DNA of 64,000 nucleotides from Pelobates cultripes (taxonomy: Eukaryota; Chordata; Amphibia; Anura; Pelobatidae): contig OW240915.1 of NCBI GenBank assembly GCA_933207985.1, positions 272,382,946-272,446,945 on the forward strand, read 5' to 3'. The position numbers were made by a program, and so were the translations under genes. The first letter of the stretch is position 1. Every line of letters begins with the position of its first letter. The notes below the pieces were generated by a model, which did no database searches, was not told where the DNA came from, and saw nothing but the letters and a program-made list of their open reading frames with translations. Below, piece after piece: positions 32,839 to 44,425 of the stretch.

Positions 32839-33233
32839 TCCCACCCTTTCATTCTCGTAGAAGTTCCCGCCCAGATGGAGGTAAGTAGTTGGTGGGAGTA
32901 GATTGGTTGTATATCTGGACTTACTTACTTGAATTAGCATATTATGCTGTTATATTTATTATAAGCTATTAGACTAGTTGGTATGGTGAATTTTAAGATG
33001 TCTTTATTGACTAGTTGATTCGTTACAGATAATTGGTTTTCTTTGGTCAGTCCCGTATCATTGATACTACTCTCTCTCTCTTTTCAGTTTGACAAACCAC
33101 AAGGATGATGGGAAGGCTGAAGAGGCCATTGTTATGACCATGTTGGATTTCGTTATGACAGTTGGAATAAAGTTACTAAGGACTTATTACTACGTTTGGA
33201 TCTTGTGATGTCGCAGTAGTCAAGAGGAAATGG

Positions 33234-33354
33234 TTGGCTACGCTGGGACTTATATATCCTCTGTTCTACTCTGATTGGTTCTTTCTTTAATGGTTTTTTT
33301 CTTTGCTGCTATGGAGCTAGTAAAGAAAGTTAATGCAAATACTCGCCTCCTGTC
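33234..33354. repeat. DIRS right inverted terminal repeat and outer extension
   Basis: From TTGGCTACGCTGGGACTTAT to CGCCTCCTGTC, this is the inverted mate of 27341-27462. The element continues about 50 bp further to around 33406, an extension that has a complement in the internal region but none at the left terminus. This is the usual asymmetry of DIRS ends. Confidence 0.92.
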
Positions 33355-33406
33355 ATTATTAAAATTAAGATTATTAGTACACTGCGCTAGCATAATCTTC
33401 AATTTT

Positions 33407-35100
33407 CTCTAATGTGATGTTATCTATTTTCTTTTGGCTTATTAACAAAGACCTACGCATTGTCCATCTGCAATTAGCAGCTCTTAGAAGGGGAGGAATG
33501 AATATCAGGTAACTTGATCTACTGATAAGAAGGGTACCTATCCTTTAAATTTGGTGCATGGCTGGCAAATTTTACTCTGCAAATTCTATACATAGGGTTA
33601 ACTTGGTGACCCAACCTTCAAATGTATAATTGAATTCTTCAAAACTGCTTCATTAGACTCTTTCCAGCGTCAGTGGAGTATCATTTGGCTGCAGAAGGCA
33701 ATGTTGGTGCAATGTGCAATTTATTGTGGGTTGCCTGATTAATATAATGGTTTTATTTCAACTCTTGGAGTGAGGGTACAATGGTGTAAGATATGTTCTT
33801 TAGTTTGTAGGTCCTATAAGCAATCACACCAGGGTAATTCTGCTTGAAATGGAAATCATTATAAAATAATTTTCTATTAGTCAGATCAAACAGTGACTTT
33901 GTGATTCTGTTGTAACAAATGCATACTGATAGATCTGTACACTAGGTGCAGTGAGTAAACTCCATCACTTAGAAAAGCCAATTTTAGGTCACTTGAGAAC
34001 AAATAGCCAATTGTAAGACAATGGAGCCCCCTAGTGCAAATTATTGGCATTGCAATACACATAAACTGACAGCTCAGATAAAGGTACAGCTACATAAAGG
34101 CGGTAGGATGGAAAATGTTACAATCATTTTACCAGGTTGTAAAATAAAAGCTGATGCAAGTCTTGATGTGCTATATATCACAGTTTAAACCACTCCATGA
34201 AGCAGGTCCTCTTTAAACATTTCTCTGAATGGATCTATTGTGAAGAGGACCTGTTGTGTTTGGATCCCAGTTATGTACATGGTTCTAGATTGCAAACCAA
34301 TTCTTTAACTGCAACATTAGCTCAGTGACACTTTTTATATATACTATACCACACTATAATTAATAATGAAATACAGCTCGCAACACAACATAACTTCCAC
34401 TGGGAACGCAGTCCTACAAGCGGAACCATTTTGAGTACCAATACAAGAACCAATGATCCAATTATACTATGTTACAATATTTTGCTTGCAAAACAGCTGT
34501 AGGTTTTGTCAACTTCTAATAATATTGGCGATAAAAATGTCAGCTTATACCCTTCTAATCAGGCATAAAATTAACGTCCCCCCACACATGAATGTATGAC
34601 ATTTTGGGGGTTTTCCTCCTACCCCTGCTGTCAGTTAATTAGATTTTTTCCCATCTTATTTCCATGTCAATAGTGCACTCATTGCAAAATAATCAGTAAA
34701 TACAGTTTAATGGGGTTTGTTGGGATATATAGGTAGGGTTACCTTTCTTCTTGTTGAATCTTGCAGCGGGGACTGGAGGTTTGGTGTGTGGAACTCTTCT
34801 GGGTGGCCGTGTAGTACAGGTTGTTGCTATAGTCAAGGATGCGAATGTAGTCTCGCAGTTTCACCCTCGTAGTTCCTGTACCAGTCGATGATTTGTCATA
34901 TTTGTGTAGTGTGTTTCAGCACAAAATTGGGCCCGTTTTCTTTTATATTTTTGTGATAGTCCTCTCCTTTAGGAGTGATACATGTCATTGCTGTGTTGGT
35001 GTAATCGTTCCTTTTACATGTTTGTTTTCTCAGCACAAGAAAATATTCATGATTTTGGAGGGTGTTGGCTGCTGCCAATTTAGGAACAACAATTTTTGAT
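33407..35100. other. Intergenic DNA; a short coding-like stretch on the minus strand
   Basis: Mostly AT-rich with no signature. On the minus strand, about 34908-34750, there is an open frame of about 50 codons reading through LRDYIRILDYSNNLYYTAT, ending at a GGTAAC that could be a splice donor or simply the stop. I do not recognise the protein. It could be a degraded gene fragment. Confidence 0.35.
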
Positions 35101-35220
35101 TCCCAAACCAGTCCTCAAGACCCACCAACAGTCCAGGTTTTGTCAGTATCTCCATTGGAATAAAACAGGGAAATACATAAATCTTCGATTGTTGGTGGGC
35201 CATGAGGACTGGGTTGGGAA
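35101..35220. mobile_element. Short hAT-like MITE
   Basis: Two arms of about 30 bp, starting TCCCAAACCAGTCCTCAAGA and ending GGACTGGGTTGGGA, face each other across about 58 bp. The text CCAACAGTCCAGGTTTTGTC and the flank GGGAACCACTGTACTGG resemble hAT MITEs that start CAGTGGTTCCCAACC. The left outer end is diverged and no target duplication could be assigned. Confidence 0.6.
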
Positions 35221-36075
35221 CCACTGTACTGGAGTATTTGGGAGGACAAATAGTAAGATGGGATAGGTGGTAATTTAGTATATATTATGTGGAACATGGA
35301 AAAGGGCTAAATTTGTTGCTCGTGGTCAGTGCTCTCTTTATCCCCTTTCTCTTTTTAAGTGTAGGCAAAAGATGTAAATTAATGAGAAATAGCCCACAGT
35401 GTGCTATTTCAGGTCTATACAAGTTAGATTTGTGTGTTTATAAAGCAAGGCTATAAAGAAAAATTGGTCTCTGGGCATGTTCCAGCTTGAAGTGTCATCA
35501 CATGTCTACAGGATAATTTTAAGACCACCTTTCCTCTGCTAGTAGAGCATAAAATATCTTGAGTAAAAAAAATGAAAATATCGGGCAAAAATTAAATAGT
35601 TTGCCCTAGTTTAGTGTTTCGACACATCAACAGTTTACTTGTGTGTGTGTAATTCAGTTCCTGTTCATGGTAACAATCATAATATTACAGCTTATTTTTT
35701 CAACGAAAGCTGTTTGTAATATTTGTTATTGAACAGTAGAGGGCAGACTGAACAATGATTTTCTCATGATATGTGTCCGGGTCAATAGATTTATATTTTT
35801 CATTGTTCTTTAATCATTTATGTTATAAAAAAAATTCAGGTTATACAGCATATGAAGGAGGTGGACCTTTCTCCACAGTGCACAATAGGGCATATTACAC
35901 CTGAAAGGTCCTACCTCTTAAAAAGGTTATATTAACCCTTTAAGTTGTATCCATTTTTTAGCCTGTGATTTATATCTTAATTAAAATGTATTAACTGTTA
36001 GTCACAACTCCCTAAATTGGAACTATTGCAAATGTTATATACCTTTCTAAATTTTCAATACTTTTTTTTTATATA

Positions 36076-36455
36076 TTAAAGGAATACTCTAGTACTTTTT
36101 TGTCATTGTTGTGTATTTAAAAACAGCTTGCAGAAGCAGATCTCTTGATTGAACCCTTTGCTTGCCCACCAGTTCTAACCCCGGCCAGACTTTCTGTGGC
36201 TGTCCAATTAAAGACTGCAGCTTAATGAGAAGTCGTTGCTTGCTTTTTGAGTTTAGCTCCACTAATCCGAGTTTACTTCCCTAAACCGCAAGGGAAATAA
36301 CGTGAACAGTTGTCTGATTGGCAGCCAAGGTGGTGTAACAAAGTTAATATATAAAAGTGCTTACTTCTATCAAAATATGCACTTTTTGTGCAATGACAAA
36401 AGAGGACACACTCCTCACATGTAAGGCACTTCGGCAAGCTGAAGTGTCCCTTTAA
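36076..36455. mobile_element. T2-like MITE, both ends present
   Basis: A 380-bp element from TTAAAGGAATACTCTAGTAC to GCTGAAGTGTCCCTTTAA. Both ends show TTAAAGGRR read inward, with divergence further in. The interior is shared with the copies at 15468 and 22525. Confidence 0.75.
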
Positions 36456-37205
36456 GTAAATCATGATAGAACAATGACAATTTGATTGTTACAGCTCCAA
36501 TATAAAATCACATATACTTCCTTGCTTTAATTAAAACACCATTCCAACAATTCAAGATGGTTGGTCTCATATCAGAAGCCATCCCGATCCCTCCAGATCT
36601 AAACAATTTATTTACCAATTATTAATGGCAAAAAATCCCCATGAGACATAAATATAAATGAATGGTACATTTATTAAATTGATTTAACAGTAGTAGTACA
36701 ATTTTTTCATCTCTAACAGTAAATGAGGACTTAGGGGCCAATATATATCTAGGAATCTTGAATATATATATAAATATATCCAGAAAAAAAGCCAAGATGT
36801 GGGGTACCTCTGAACTCACAAAGAGTGATCCTTCAGCACTGAGGAAAGGAAAAACCTCCTGTGGAGGAAACCTTTGGGGAACCATGGCTGGAAGGACTGC
36901 CCTACCCTCTGGGCATTAAGAGGCATTTAGAAAGAATTTCATAGATGCATGGCTTACTATGTTACAATCTATTTAACTTGGCAGAGAGACAGACAGACTA
37001 ACATAGACAGAGACCGACTTACATATAGAGACAGATAGATAGATATGTAGATAGATTACTAAAACAGAATACACATTGATTGACACTGATACCTTGAGCA
37101 AAGCGACCTGTACATCTGGGAATTCCGTTCCTTTCCTATTTGCAATTTACCCAAACACAGTGCCCACAATGCCTAAAATCCCCATTGAAGAAGCACCAAT
37201 CCTTG
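36456..37205. other. Intergenic DNA with a LINE-tail-like stretch
   Basis: At about 36836-36965 the words GAGGAAAGGAAAAACCTCCT, GGAACCATGGCTGGAAGGAC and GGCTTACTATGTTACAATCT look like an old LINE or SINE tail, but I could not assign a family. A few GATA units lie near 37026-37050. No gene was seen. Confidence 0.4.
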
Positions 37206-37209
37206 ATAA

Positions 37210-37700
37210 TGGGAATATGAGTAGCAATGTGACATATAACGCCTACTCTTAGAACCTCCATTGTTGACATCATTTTGATTGTAGTCAAGGTCCAAGTCTT
37301 TAGACTCGTCCAAGTGAGGCATAGATCTCTATGCTATTGAAATGGTGTGAGAACCGCGAATATGGGTGAAGCTCTATCAGAGCCTCAGTTATAACTGAGA
37401 GTAAATAATCTGTTCAAGCAGTTACAGCAGCAATCATGTTTGTGACATCACAGCATGACATCACCGATTATGAATTAACTGCTAATGATCACACTTACTT
37501 ATCTTTATTAACATAAAAGGGGACTGTGTTAAACATGTAAAAGCAATCTTTACAATCCATATAACATTTATATAAATCTAAAAGTAATCTTTACAAACTC
37601 TTTTCCTGTCTCAGCTTTTGCCCCACTTAGTGATACCATTTATTTTATTACTATATCTACTTTCATCCCTCTGTTTCCAACAAGTATTGTTTCTATTCGG
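37210..37700 (-). repeat. Unclassified dispersed repeat, copy B (inverted)
   Basis: Minus-strand copy of the repeat at 10740-11290. Matching words include GTCCAAGTGAGGCATAGATC, GAGCCTCAGTTATAACTGAG, GTGACATCACAGCATGACAT and GCCCCACTTAGTGATACCAT. The two copies differ by small indels and substitutions, so they are independent insertions and not a recent duplication. Confidence 0.75.
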
Positions 37701-39680
37701 TATTCATCCTGAACCTGTTTCTTCTCTTTTTTCAACCCCACCCCCAAACAGTCAGTCATTCTCAATTGCCTTACAATCCCCCCTGTTACAGTTTACATTC
37801 AGAAATATGTAGTGAGTTAAGCAAATTGCAAAAGTTAGATAAAGCTATTTTTAGAGTACAGTTGTTAATTGCAATTCGAAGTTTAGTGAATTAATACTAT
37901 TCTCTTTTTTTTTTCAAAGCCTCTTTCTCTTTATTCTGAGCAGAGCTGGAAAATCATGGCATATCCATTAGACCCAGACAACACCTGTAGGAGAAGGGTA
38001 AAGGAGGCAAGCTGCAGCAGCCATTTATTTGTTTAACGCAGGATAGCCAAGCATCATGGGAGTACGGATTTTGCAAGAAGCTATGATGAAGGAATGGAAA
38101 AATGCATTTTGACACTCAGTGCCTCCACCCTCCAAAGTGTAGAATTTTTTTTATGTGTGTGACTCAGTAGCATTACTAGGTCAGACGGCACCCTGGTTGG
38201 AAAAGTATTTTGGCACCCCCCACCCTGAACTGTAGAATTATTGTTTGTGCCTCATTCTGATGACCCCATTCTAACAGAGATGGGGGGATTTGTCATGACA
38301 TATTCCCTCCTCTGCTGCTTAATCTTTCTGGGATGCCCTCTTAATAACTATTAGAGGGGTGTGCAGCAAAGTTCTGTTCTCTGGCAACACGTTCTGACAA
38401 TCACCTACAGGGTACCAACCACCCCCTACGTGGCCTGGCAGAGCACTATACTACTGATCTATATTTTTATAACATACTGCTGCTTTAAAATTCTACCTCA
38501 AAATAATAATAAATAATATCCTCCTGTCCTATCCACCAACTGTATAACGCTATAGAGTTCCACATCCAGGTCTTCAGCCCTCCAAGCCCTCTCCTCTAAA
38601 TGTGTTTGCTGAGAATGATGGGAGTTACATTTCATAGCAAAAGTAAATGTGAGCAGAGTTCATATGGTAACATAATTAATGCACGGCAGGAGTTTATCCT
38701 AACCTTTCAATGCCTGCACTCCTCACTTCCAAACAACGACTGGTCCTTCTCCTTCTAGCAATCACCAAATCCTTGAGACTGAAAAAAAATTAAAAAAATT
38801 GGAGTAACTCAACTGGCTTTCGTAAAAATGAAAAAACTAATTTTATCCAATTATAATAAAAATAAGCACAATATGGGGAGCACTGGGTAGCATTACACTT
38901 AGTTACATTCTACAGCATATCACCTGCTGGAATAAGATAAAGTAAAATAAAACTAAAATAAATTTAAAAAAATAATGAATGGAGTTCAGATATTAAGTAA
39001 TTAATAAATGCAATCTTCCAACTTAATGTGTGACCCTTGATGGGATAACCATAACATACAATAACCAGTCCAAATATAAATGTAAGTCCAGAATAAAATT
39101 AGTTATAATCATTTTTCTGAAATGTTTGGACTCCTCCTCCTACTTAGTCCCTGCAAATCTGTTCTCATATGGTTATTAACTTTTATTAATACATCTTTTT
39201 GAGTTTGCAATCCTCTGTTATATATTTTATAAAGTATATCATACTCTAGAATTTATCATAAAACATCCATATGCATATTTTAACTTTAGCTAGAGCACTT
39301 TAATAACGGCATTATGATTTCCAGTATGGATTGATTTCTAATAATAACAACATTCTGTTCATTGTTATTATTAACTCTTTAGACTATTTTCTTTCCACAA
39401 TCGTTTACTATTTCCCAGCTGCTAGAGCACCCAAGGACAGTAGGCATTTTCAGACACAGCAACAATCTTAATGCAGCTCAAACAATTACATCTTCTAGGA
39501 AGCAGCATTCGATCTGATAAAGTTTGCATCGATTCTGAAAATGTTTACATGTTTTTATAATACTGAATGTTAACATTATTGTATTCATAGTCATTTTTTT
39601 TTTTTACATTTTAGTATGTTTTTCTATTTTGCCAGTTGGGCACCAAATGGTTTAATACATTTTCTACTTTGACAATCATA
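37701..39680. other. AT-rich intergenic DNA; possible hAT-like fragment at 38165
   Basis: At 38165 the words CAGTAGCATTACTAGGTCAG and GGCACCCTGG resemble a hAT end, but no partner end or target duplication was found. No gene is visible in the rest. Confidence 0.35.
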
Positions 39681-40548
39681 TTAAAGCAGCATTGCCATGG
39701 CCACATTTGTTGTTTTTTTAACCCTCCTCCCGACTCCACTACATCTAATTGTCCCCCAGTTATCCCCAAATGCCCCTAAGCCCCCCACATTACCTTTTTT
39801 TTCAACTATATTTGATGCCCGGACCAAGGACCTGGATGCCTCCATCTTTGTGTGGGCAGATAAAGGCCCTATGGAAAAAAAAGGCATTTGCCCACACTAG
39901 ATAGCGCTTTGAATTACCCGCGCATGCCCAGTTAAACACTTGGGCATTTGCTATTTTCTGAAATTCGGACGAGAATTTTGTCTATTCATTCGTCAGAAAG
40001 AGGAATGAATGATAATAAATTTCACATGAACAATCAAAGACCGAAAGTCATTCATTCTATTTATTACTAAGAGAGAGCTACCGGCTTGCAGCTCCCTCCT
40101 TGTAATATGTAAAAATAGAAACATCAGGGAGCACTGCTCCCTGCCACTCCCTAACCCCTCCTCACTTTATGAAATTTTTAACCAAACTAAAATTACCAAA
40201 TGTCATCCTAACACGAATGAACAAACTATACTCATTCTGTTAGGACGAAATTTGGTAGTTTCGCCAGCATCCTGTCTGTTTGACAGGATGTTCAGGAATA
40301 CCGAAAGGAGGCAGTGCGAGATCGCGGAGGAGAGGGTAAGTATTATGAGAAAATTCGTTTGACCGCAAGAAGTTGGTCAAAGCTAGTCAAGCGTAGGAAA
40401 AATACATAAGACAAAGTAGTCCCTACTTTGTCTTATGTTTTAAAGGAAACTAGATCAGATAGGGGAAAAAAAAGAAGAGATTCTGAGAAAGGAAGAGAAG
40501 AGGAACCGATTAGGGAAAGGTAAGTTCAGCATGACAGTGCCGCTTTAA
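39681..40548. mobile_element. TTAA-flanked MITE, TTAAAGC subfamily
   Basis: An 868-bp element from TTAAAGCAGCATTGCCATGG to CATGACAGTGCCGCTTTAA. Inverted, the right end reads TTAAAGCGGCACTGTCATG, so the ends match over about 19 bp with a few differences. The interior has hairpins such as the CCTATTTGTCTTATG-type pair near 40402-40440 (ACATAAGACAAAGTAGTCCC / GGGACTACTTTGTC-like). Its final TTAA is also the first TTAA of the next element. There is no transposase. The open frames at 39681-39900 are not convincing genes. Confidence 0.75.
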
Positions 40549-40624
40549 CCCCTTAAGGACCAAACTTCTGGAATAAAAGGGAATCATGACATGTCACACA
40601 TGTCATGTGTCCTTAAGGGGTTAA
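40545..40624. mobile_element. 80-bp palindromic MITE, third copy
   Basis: Arms TTAACCCCTTAAGGACCA and TGTCCTTAAGGGGTTAA are complete, with the inner palindrome ACATGTCACACATGTCATGT. It sits exactly between two larger MITEs and shares a TTAA with each. Confidence 0.88.
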
Positions 40625-40957
40625 AGGACCACTATAGGCACCCAGGCCACTTCAGCTCAATGAAGTGGTCTGGGTGCCAGGTCCCCATAGTTTTAACCCT
40701 GCAGCTGTAAACATAGCAGTTTATCTGACAGCCACTAGAGGCTGCTTCCACGATTCTCAGTGTGAAAATCACACTGAGATGACGCTGATGTTCATAGGAA
40801 AGCATTAAGTAATGCTTTCCTATGGGTGGTTTGAATGTGCGCGTGGCTCTGGCCGCGCATTGCCCCTTCAGAGCTGACGTAGGCAGGGGGAGGAGAGGTC
40901 ACCAGCGCCGAGGGAGCCCGGCGCTGGATTAAGGTAAGTGGCTGAAGGGGTTTTAAC
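40621..40957 (+). mobile_element. T2-like MITE, same subfamily as 1334-1835, 3' truncated
   Basis: The sequence TTAAAGGACCACTATAGGCA, AATGAAGTGGTCTGGGTGCC, ATCACACTGAGATGACG and AAGCATTAAGTAATGCTTTC tracks the 1334 element through its GGTAAGT-TTTTAACC segment. It then stops near 40957, so the last 120 bp or so and the right terminal repeat are missing. Confidence 0.8.
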
Positions 40958-43450
40958 CTCTCAAACAATTTAAAAACATATATGAAATGTCATTTGCTGT
41001 TTGCATTTTAATCTCTTAAACAGTATCAGCTGCTTGAATGGGTTCGCTCATTCTGTACATAACTTAATATCAGTATATATCGATATATATATATATATAT
41101 ATATAAAATCTTTGGTGCCAGCAGCTGGGCAACGCTTTATTGGTCTGATGCATTGGATTTGGCACATAATGATAGGCATATTCTGTAAGGTGGGAGGATA
41201 ATTATTGACTACTTTAGTATTACCTTTGGTGTAGATCCTACACCTCAGGAGGTGATGTGCCTTACATATCCCCTAAGGGGCTCCTCCAAGATGTATGGAT
41301 AGCAATAGCCATCGTAGGGATGCCCAAGGCATACAGTTTATTTGGTATCATGCCAACGTGATCGGTTGCATTCTTTGATGAACAATTGTTGGTGGTAGAG
41401 GGTGTCATGATGGGGCAACCTGCAATACATTTTTTTATGGCTTCCCCCATTATCAGATAAGCTAGTCACAGCAATTAGATGTCTTAATTTCCGCCAATAG
41501 TCCACAGGTAGCTTTTCTGCCCGGTGTAGCCCGAGACAGGTGGACACTAGTGAGGCAGTCCAAAAATAATGATTCATTCATTCCTGGGCTGTCTGATCAC
41601 CTTGAGAGTTAATCAGAGTGATTACATGCATTAGCTGCTCTGGCAATGTGATCGCTGTGCTTAGTTAGGCTTCTGGTTATTAGATGTCCCACGCTAAATG
41701 TACATTACAACTAGAGCAAATATTTTAAAAAGGAGTATTTCTGAATATGAATCGGGGTAATTACATTAAAGAAATACACATGAAACAGTATAAAAACAAA
41801 ATGGTTTGACGACTTGCAATAAGGGAGTGGGGTGGCAGTGGTTATGGTGCTTGCAGTGCTCCATTAACTGTTCTTCTTGAGATTAAATATTTGTTATTAC
41901 TAGCAGCATGTTTATAACATATTCTGCAGTACTTTATAATTATATATATATGACAACAGTAATTGACATTCAAAAATAAACAGAAATAAGAGATAGGAAA
42001 AAAGCCCTGCTCTAATGAACTGCCAATCTATAGAAGGGTTAAAGATACATAATATTGTAAAGCGCTGCGGAATTAGCTGTCACTATATAAATACCAATAA
42101 TAATAATTATAATAATAATAGCAATACACAAGAGAAATAGCACCATGGAAATGGGAATTCACACATTAGGTGACTGATACCACGCAGTATCCACACTGTA
42201 CTGACTAAGAGGGTATTTGAAAAAAATAAATAAAAATAAAATGGCAAATTTACTTTTTGTAAAAGTTTGAAAACATTGAACATTAAAAACTGGTTGTCCC
42301 TGACTGAATCCTGGCTTAATGTTCCTTATACATAGTAGCAAACATAGTATATCTGTTATCAAACTCTGATCCTACTCAGTCCTCCTTTAAAATGACCATT
42401 AAATTCTCATGCCCCTCTGAAAAAAATGTAACTGACATAGTAGTTGCCAATATGAACCGGCTATTCTTTTCCCACAATAAATCAGATATTCTTATATCTT
42501 CTGACAAGGTTTGACACAGATGGCCCATTCTTCCCTCAGCCTCAAGTTATTTTGTTTACACACCCAGCTCGTCCGTCATGTGGTGATAGAATGAGTTTTA
42601 CATTGAACCTGTCAGAGAGCTCATGTAGCTTCTCAGAATAGCACAAATATAAGCAATGAGTTATCCTGTGAAGGCACTATTGAAGGATGGAAGAAAAGAA
42701 TAGATGGGCACATTGGGGATTTTAATTTATCGTTTTCAAGATTATTCTAAGATTTTTGTGTAGAGTACATATGTTTCAGGTTAAAGAGCGAATCAGCCAA
42801 TTTTGGGTCAATTGGATGAGTGGACAAATTCTCAAAATGTGCCTGAATCAGAGACTAATGGAACTATGCAATGCCAACGGAACAACAATAACAAAAATGA
42901 GGTGCAGAAAAAAAAGTCTATATTTGTTATATATTGTTTTATTTCTGATTTGGTTGCTGAATCAAAATCTCTGTTTCAAAAATCTGCCAAATCAATATTT
43001 GGCTGAAATTTGGGTATACTGAAAAACCTTCATCCAAACCAAATTTTCTTGCTGTGCTCAAGTATGTGTGTACAGTAGGTGCAGAAGTGTCAATTTTAAC
43101 AGGTTGTGTACAACAATATGACTGTCATAGTCTGTAATTTTTACTAATTTTCTTTGTTTTTAAATTCATGGTATACAAACATGCTTATGAGATCATGTCA
43201 TGAAGAGTGAGTAGGAAAAAAACACGTAAAAGTAACATGATGTGATGAAAACGCTGCATTTAAAAAAAAAAAAAACTGTGCAGGCTACACAATCATGCTA
43301 TGCTCGAATACTAAAAAAGCTAATAAGTAGCCCACCTTCACTAAACAGTAAGAAAATGCAATATATGAATTGCGGAATAGGCTTTGACTAGTACAAGAGA
43401 ATATAAGTGGTAGCTTAATGAGTAAAACACGAGTAATAGGAAACTCCACC
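40958..43450. other. AT-rich intergenic DNA with AT and AAT microsatellites
   Basis: An (AT)n run lies at about 41081-41104. At 42057-42120 the words GTAAAGCGCTGCGGAATTAG and CACTATATAAATACCAATAA with an AAT-rich run are the 3' tail of a non-LTR retroposon on the + strand. A related tail in the opposite direction lies at 49118-49190. No gene was recognised. Confidence 0.5.
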
Positions 43451-44425
43451 AACACTGTTGAGCGCTTGGCTGGGAACCACAACATTAGAAGTCACTTCAG
43501 CCTACACCCGCATGAGAGGCTGTGATATAGGGAGTATGGAGCTGACGACCGACATCTTAGACCCATTTCAGCTTCCAAATTGGCAGGAGCTGCTCCCGAT
43601 ACAAGCCAAGGTAAGTCCCCTGAGCACTGCACTGCTTCAGCTTGCCAGCTCGATCTTTCCAGGTGGTGAGTATGCAGTGGGGAAGAAGTCCCCTTCTAGT
43701 GGGCTGTGATCTGGACTGCTGCTTGGGGGACTCCTTGCTTGGATGTGGGTGTCGTCAAGCTTGTTTGTGTTGGCGTTTTGAAGCCGGTTGGGGAGCCCGA
43801 AGACCACCTTTAGGAGTTACGTGAACCCTCCAGGTTCCCCGCCCGGGAGGGGGGCACTGAACCGGAGTTCTGTCTGGAGGTTGCGCCATGGATGCAGGCT
43901 CTGTAGGTGGCCTTTGCCGCTCCTCCCAGCCTCTCCAATACTGATGGCACATGATGTAGAATCTTTGGCGGAATTCTGCTTCCCAGTTACTTGTGCAGCT
44001 TTACCATCAGCCATTTTGGGGAGGCCTTGTGTAGGTCACCTTCACTGGTGTCACCCAGGAACGCCGCAGAGGTAAGTACTCGCTTGGTGGGGATATCCCC
44101 CACCGGTCCAGAGGGGGGGAGTACAAGGCTCGGGCTGTCCACAAGAATAAAAGCTGGGGCACCCCAGGCATAGAGATTGGCCTCTTCTCCCACCAGGCCA
44201 GTCCCAGGCTGCAAAAGGGAGGAGGCTGCAGCTGCCGGTATGCGAAAATGGTGTGTTTGTAATCCACTCCAAAGTCACTCCAGCGATGCAGGATGAGGTT
44301 ATTTGTGCGAGGATTATCTGTATCGGGGTATTTTTCCCCTTTTAGAACACTTATATATCGATTTCAGGCAGAAGCTCAATCTGCCTGCGACCTTCCAGGA
44401 TGACGTCCAAGCCCTGCCCCCTGTA
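43451..44425. other. GC-rich island of about 1 kb, probably a retroelement remnant
   Basis: The base composition rises sharply here relative to both flanks, with many overlapping open frames on both strands and none dominant. It ends near CCTTCCAGGATGACGTCCAA. This resembles a LINE or LTR leader rather than a CpG-island promoter, because no adjacent gene is visible. I cannot assign a family. Confidence 0.35.

Larger units (their letters stand above)
27334..33406 (+). mobile_element. DIRS-type tyrosine-recombinase retrotransposon, near complete
   Basis: The 6.1-kb element shows the diagnostic DIRS layout: inverted terminal repeats (27341-27462 and 33234-33354), a gag-like ORF, an RT/RNase H ORF overlapping a tyrosine recombinase ORF, and an internal complementary region (about 32739-32838) that is complementary to the two outer ends joined together. 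DIRS elements replicate through a circular DNA and integrate with the recombinase instead of a DDE integrase, so no target duplication is expected. Gag and RT/RNase H are open. The recombinase has one frameshift and one stop. The element is GC-rich compared with its host DNA. Confidence 0.95.
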
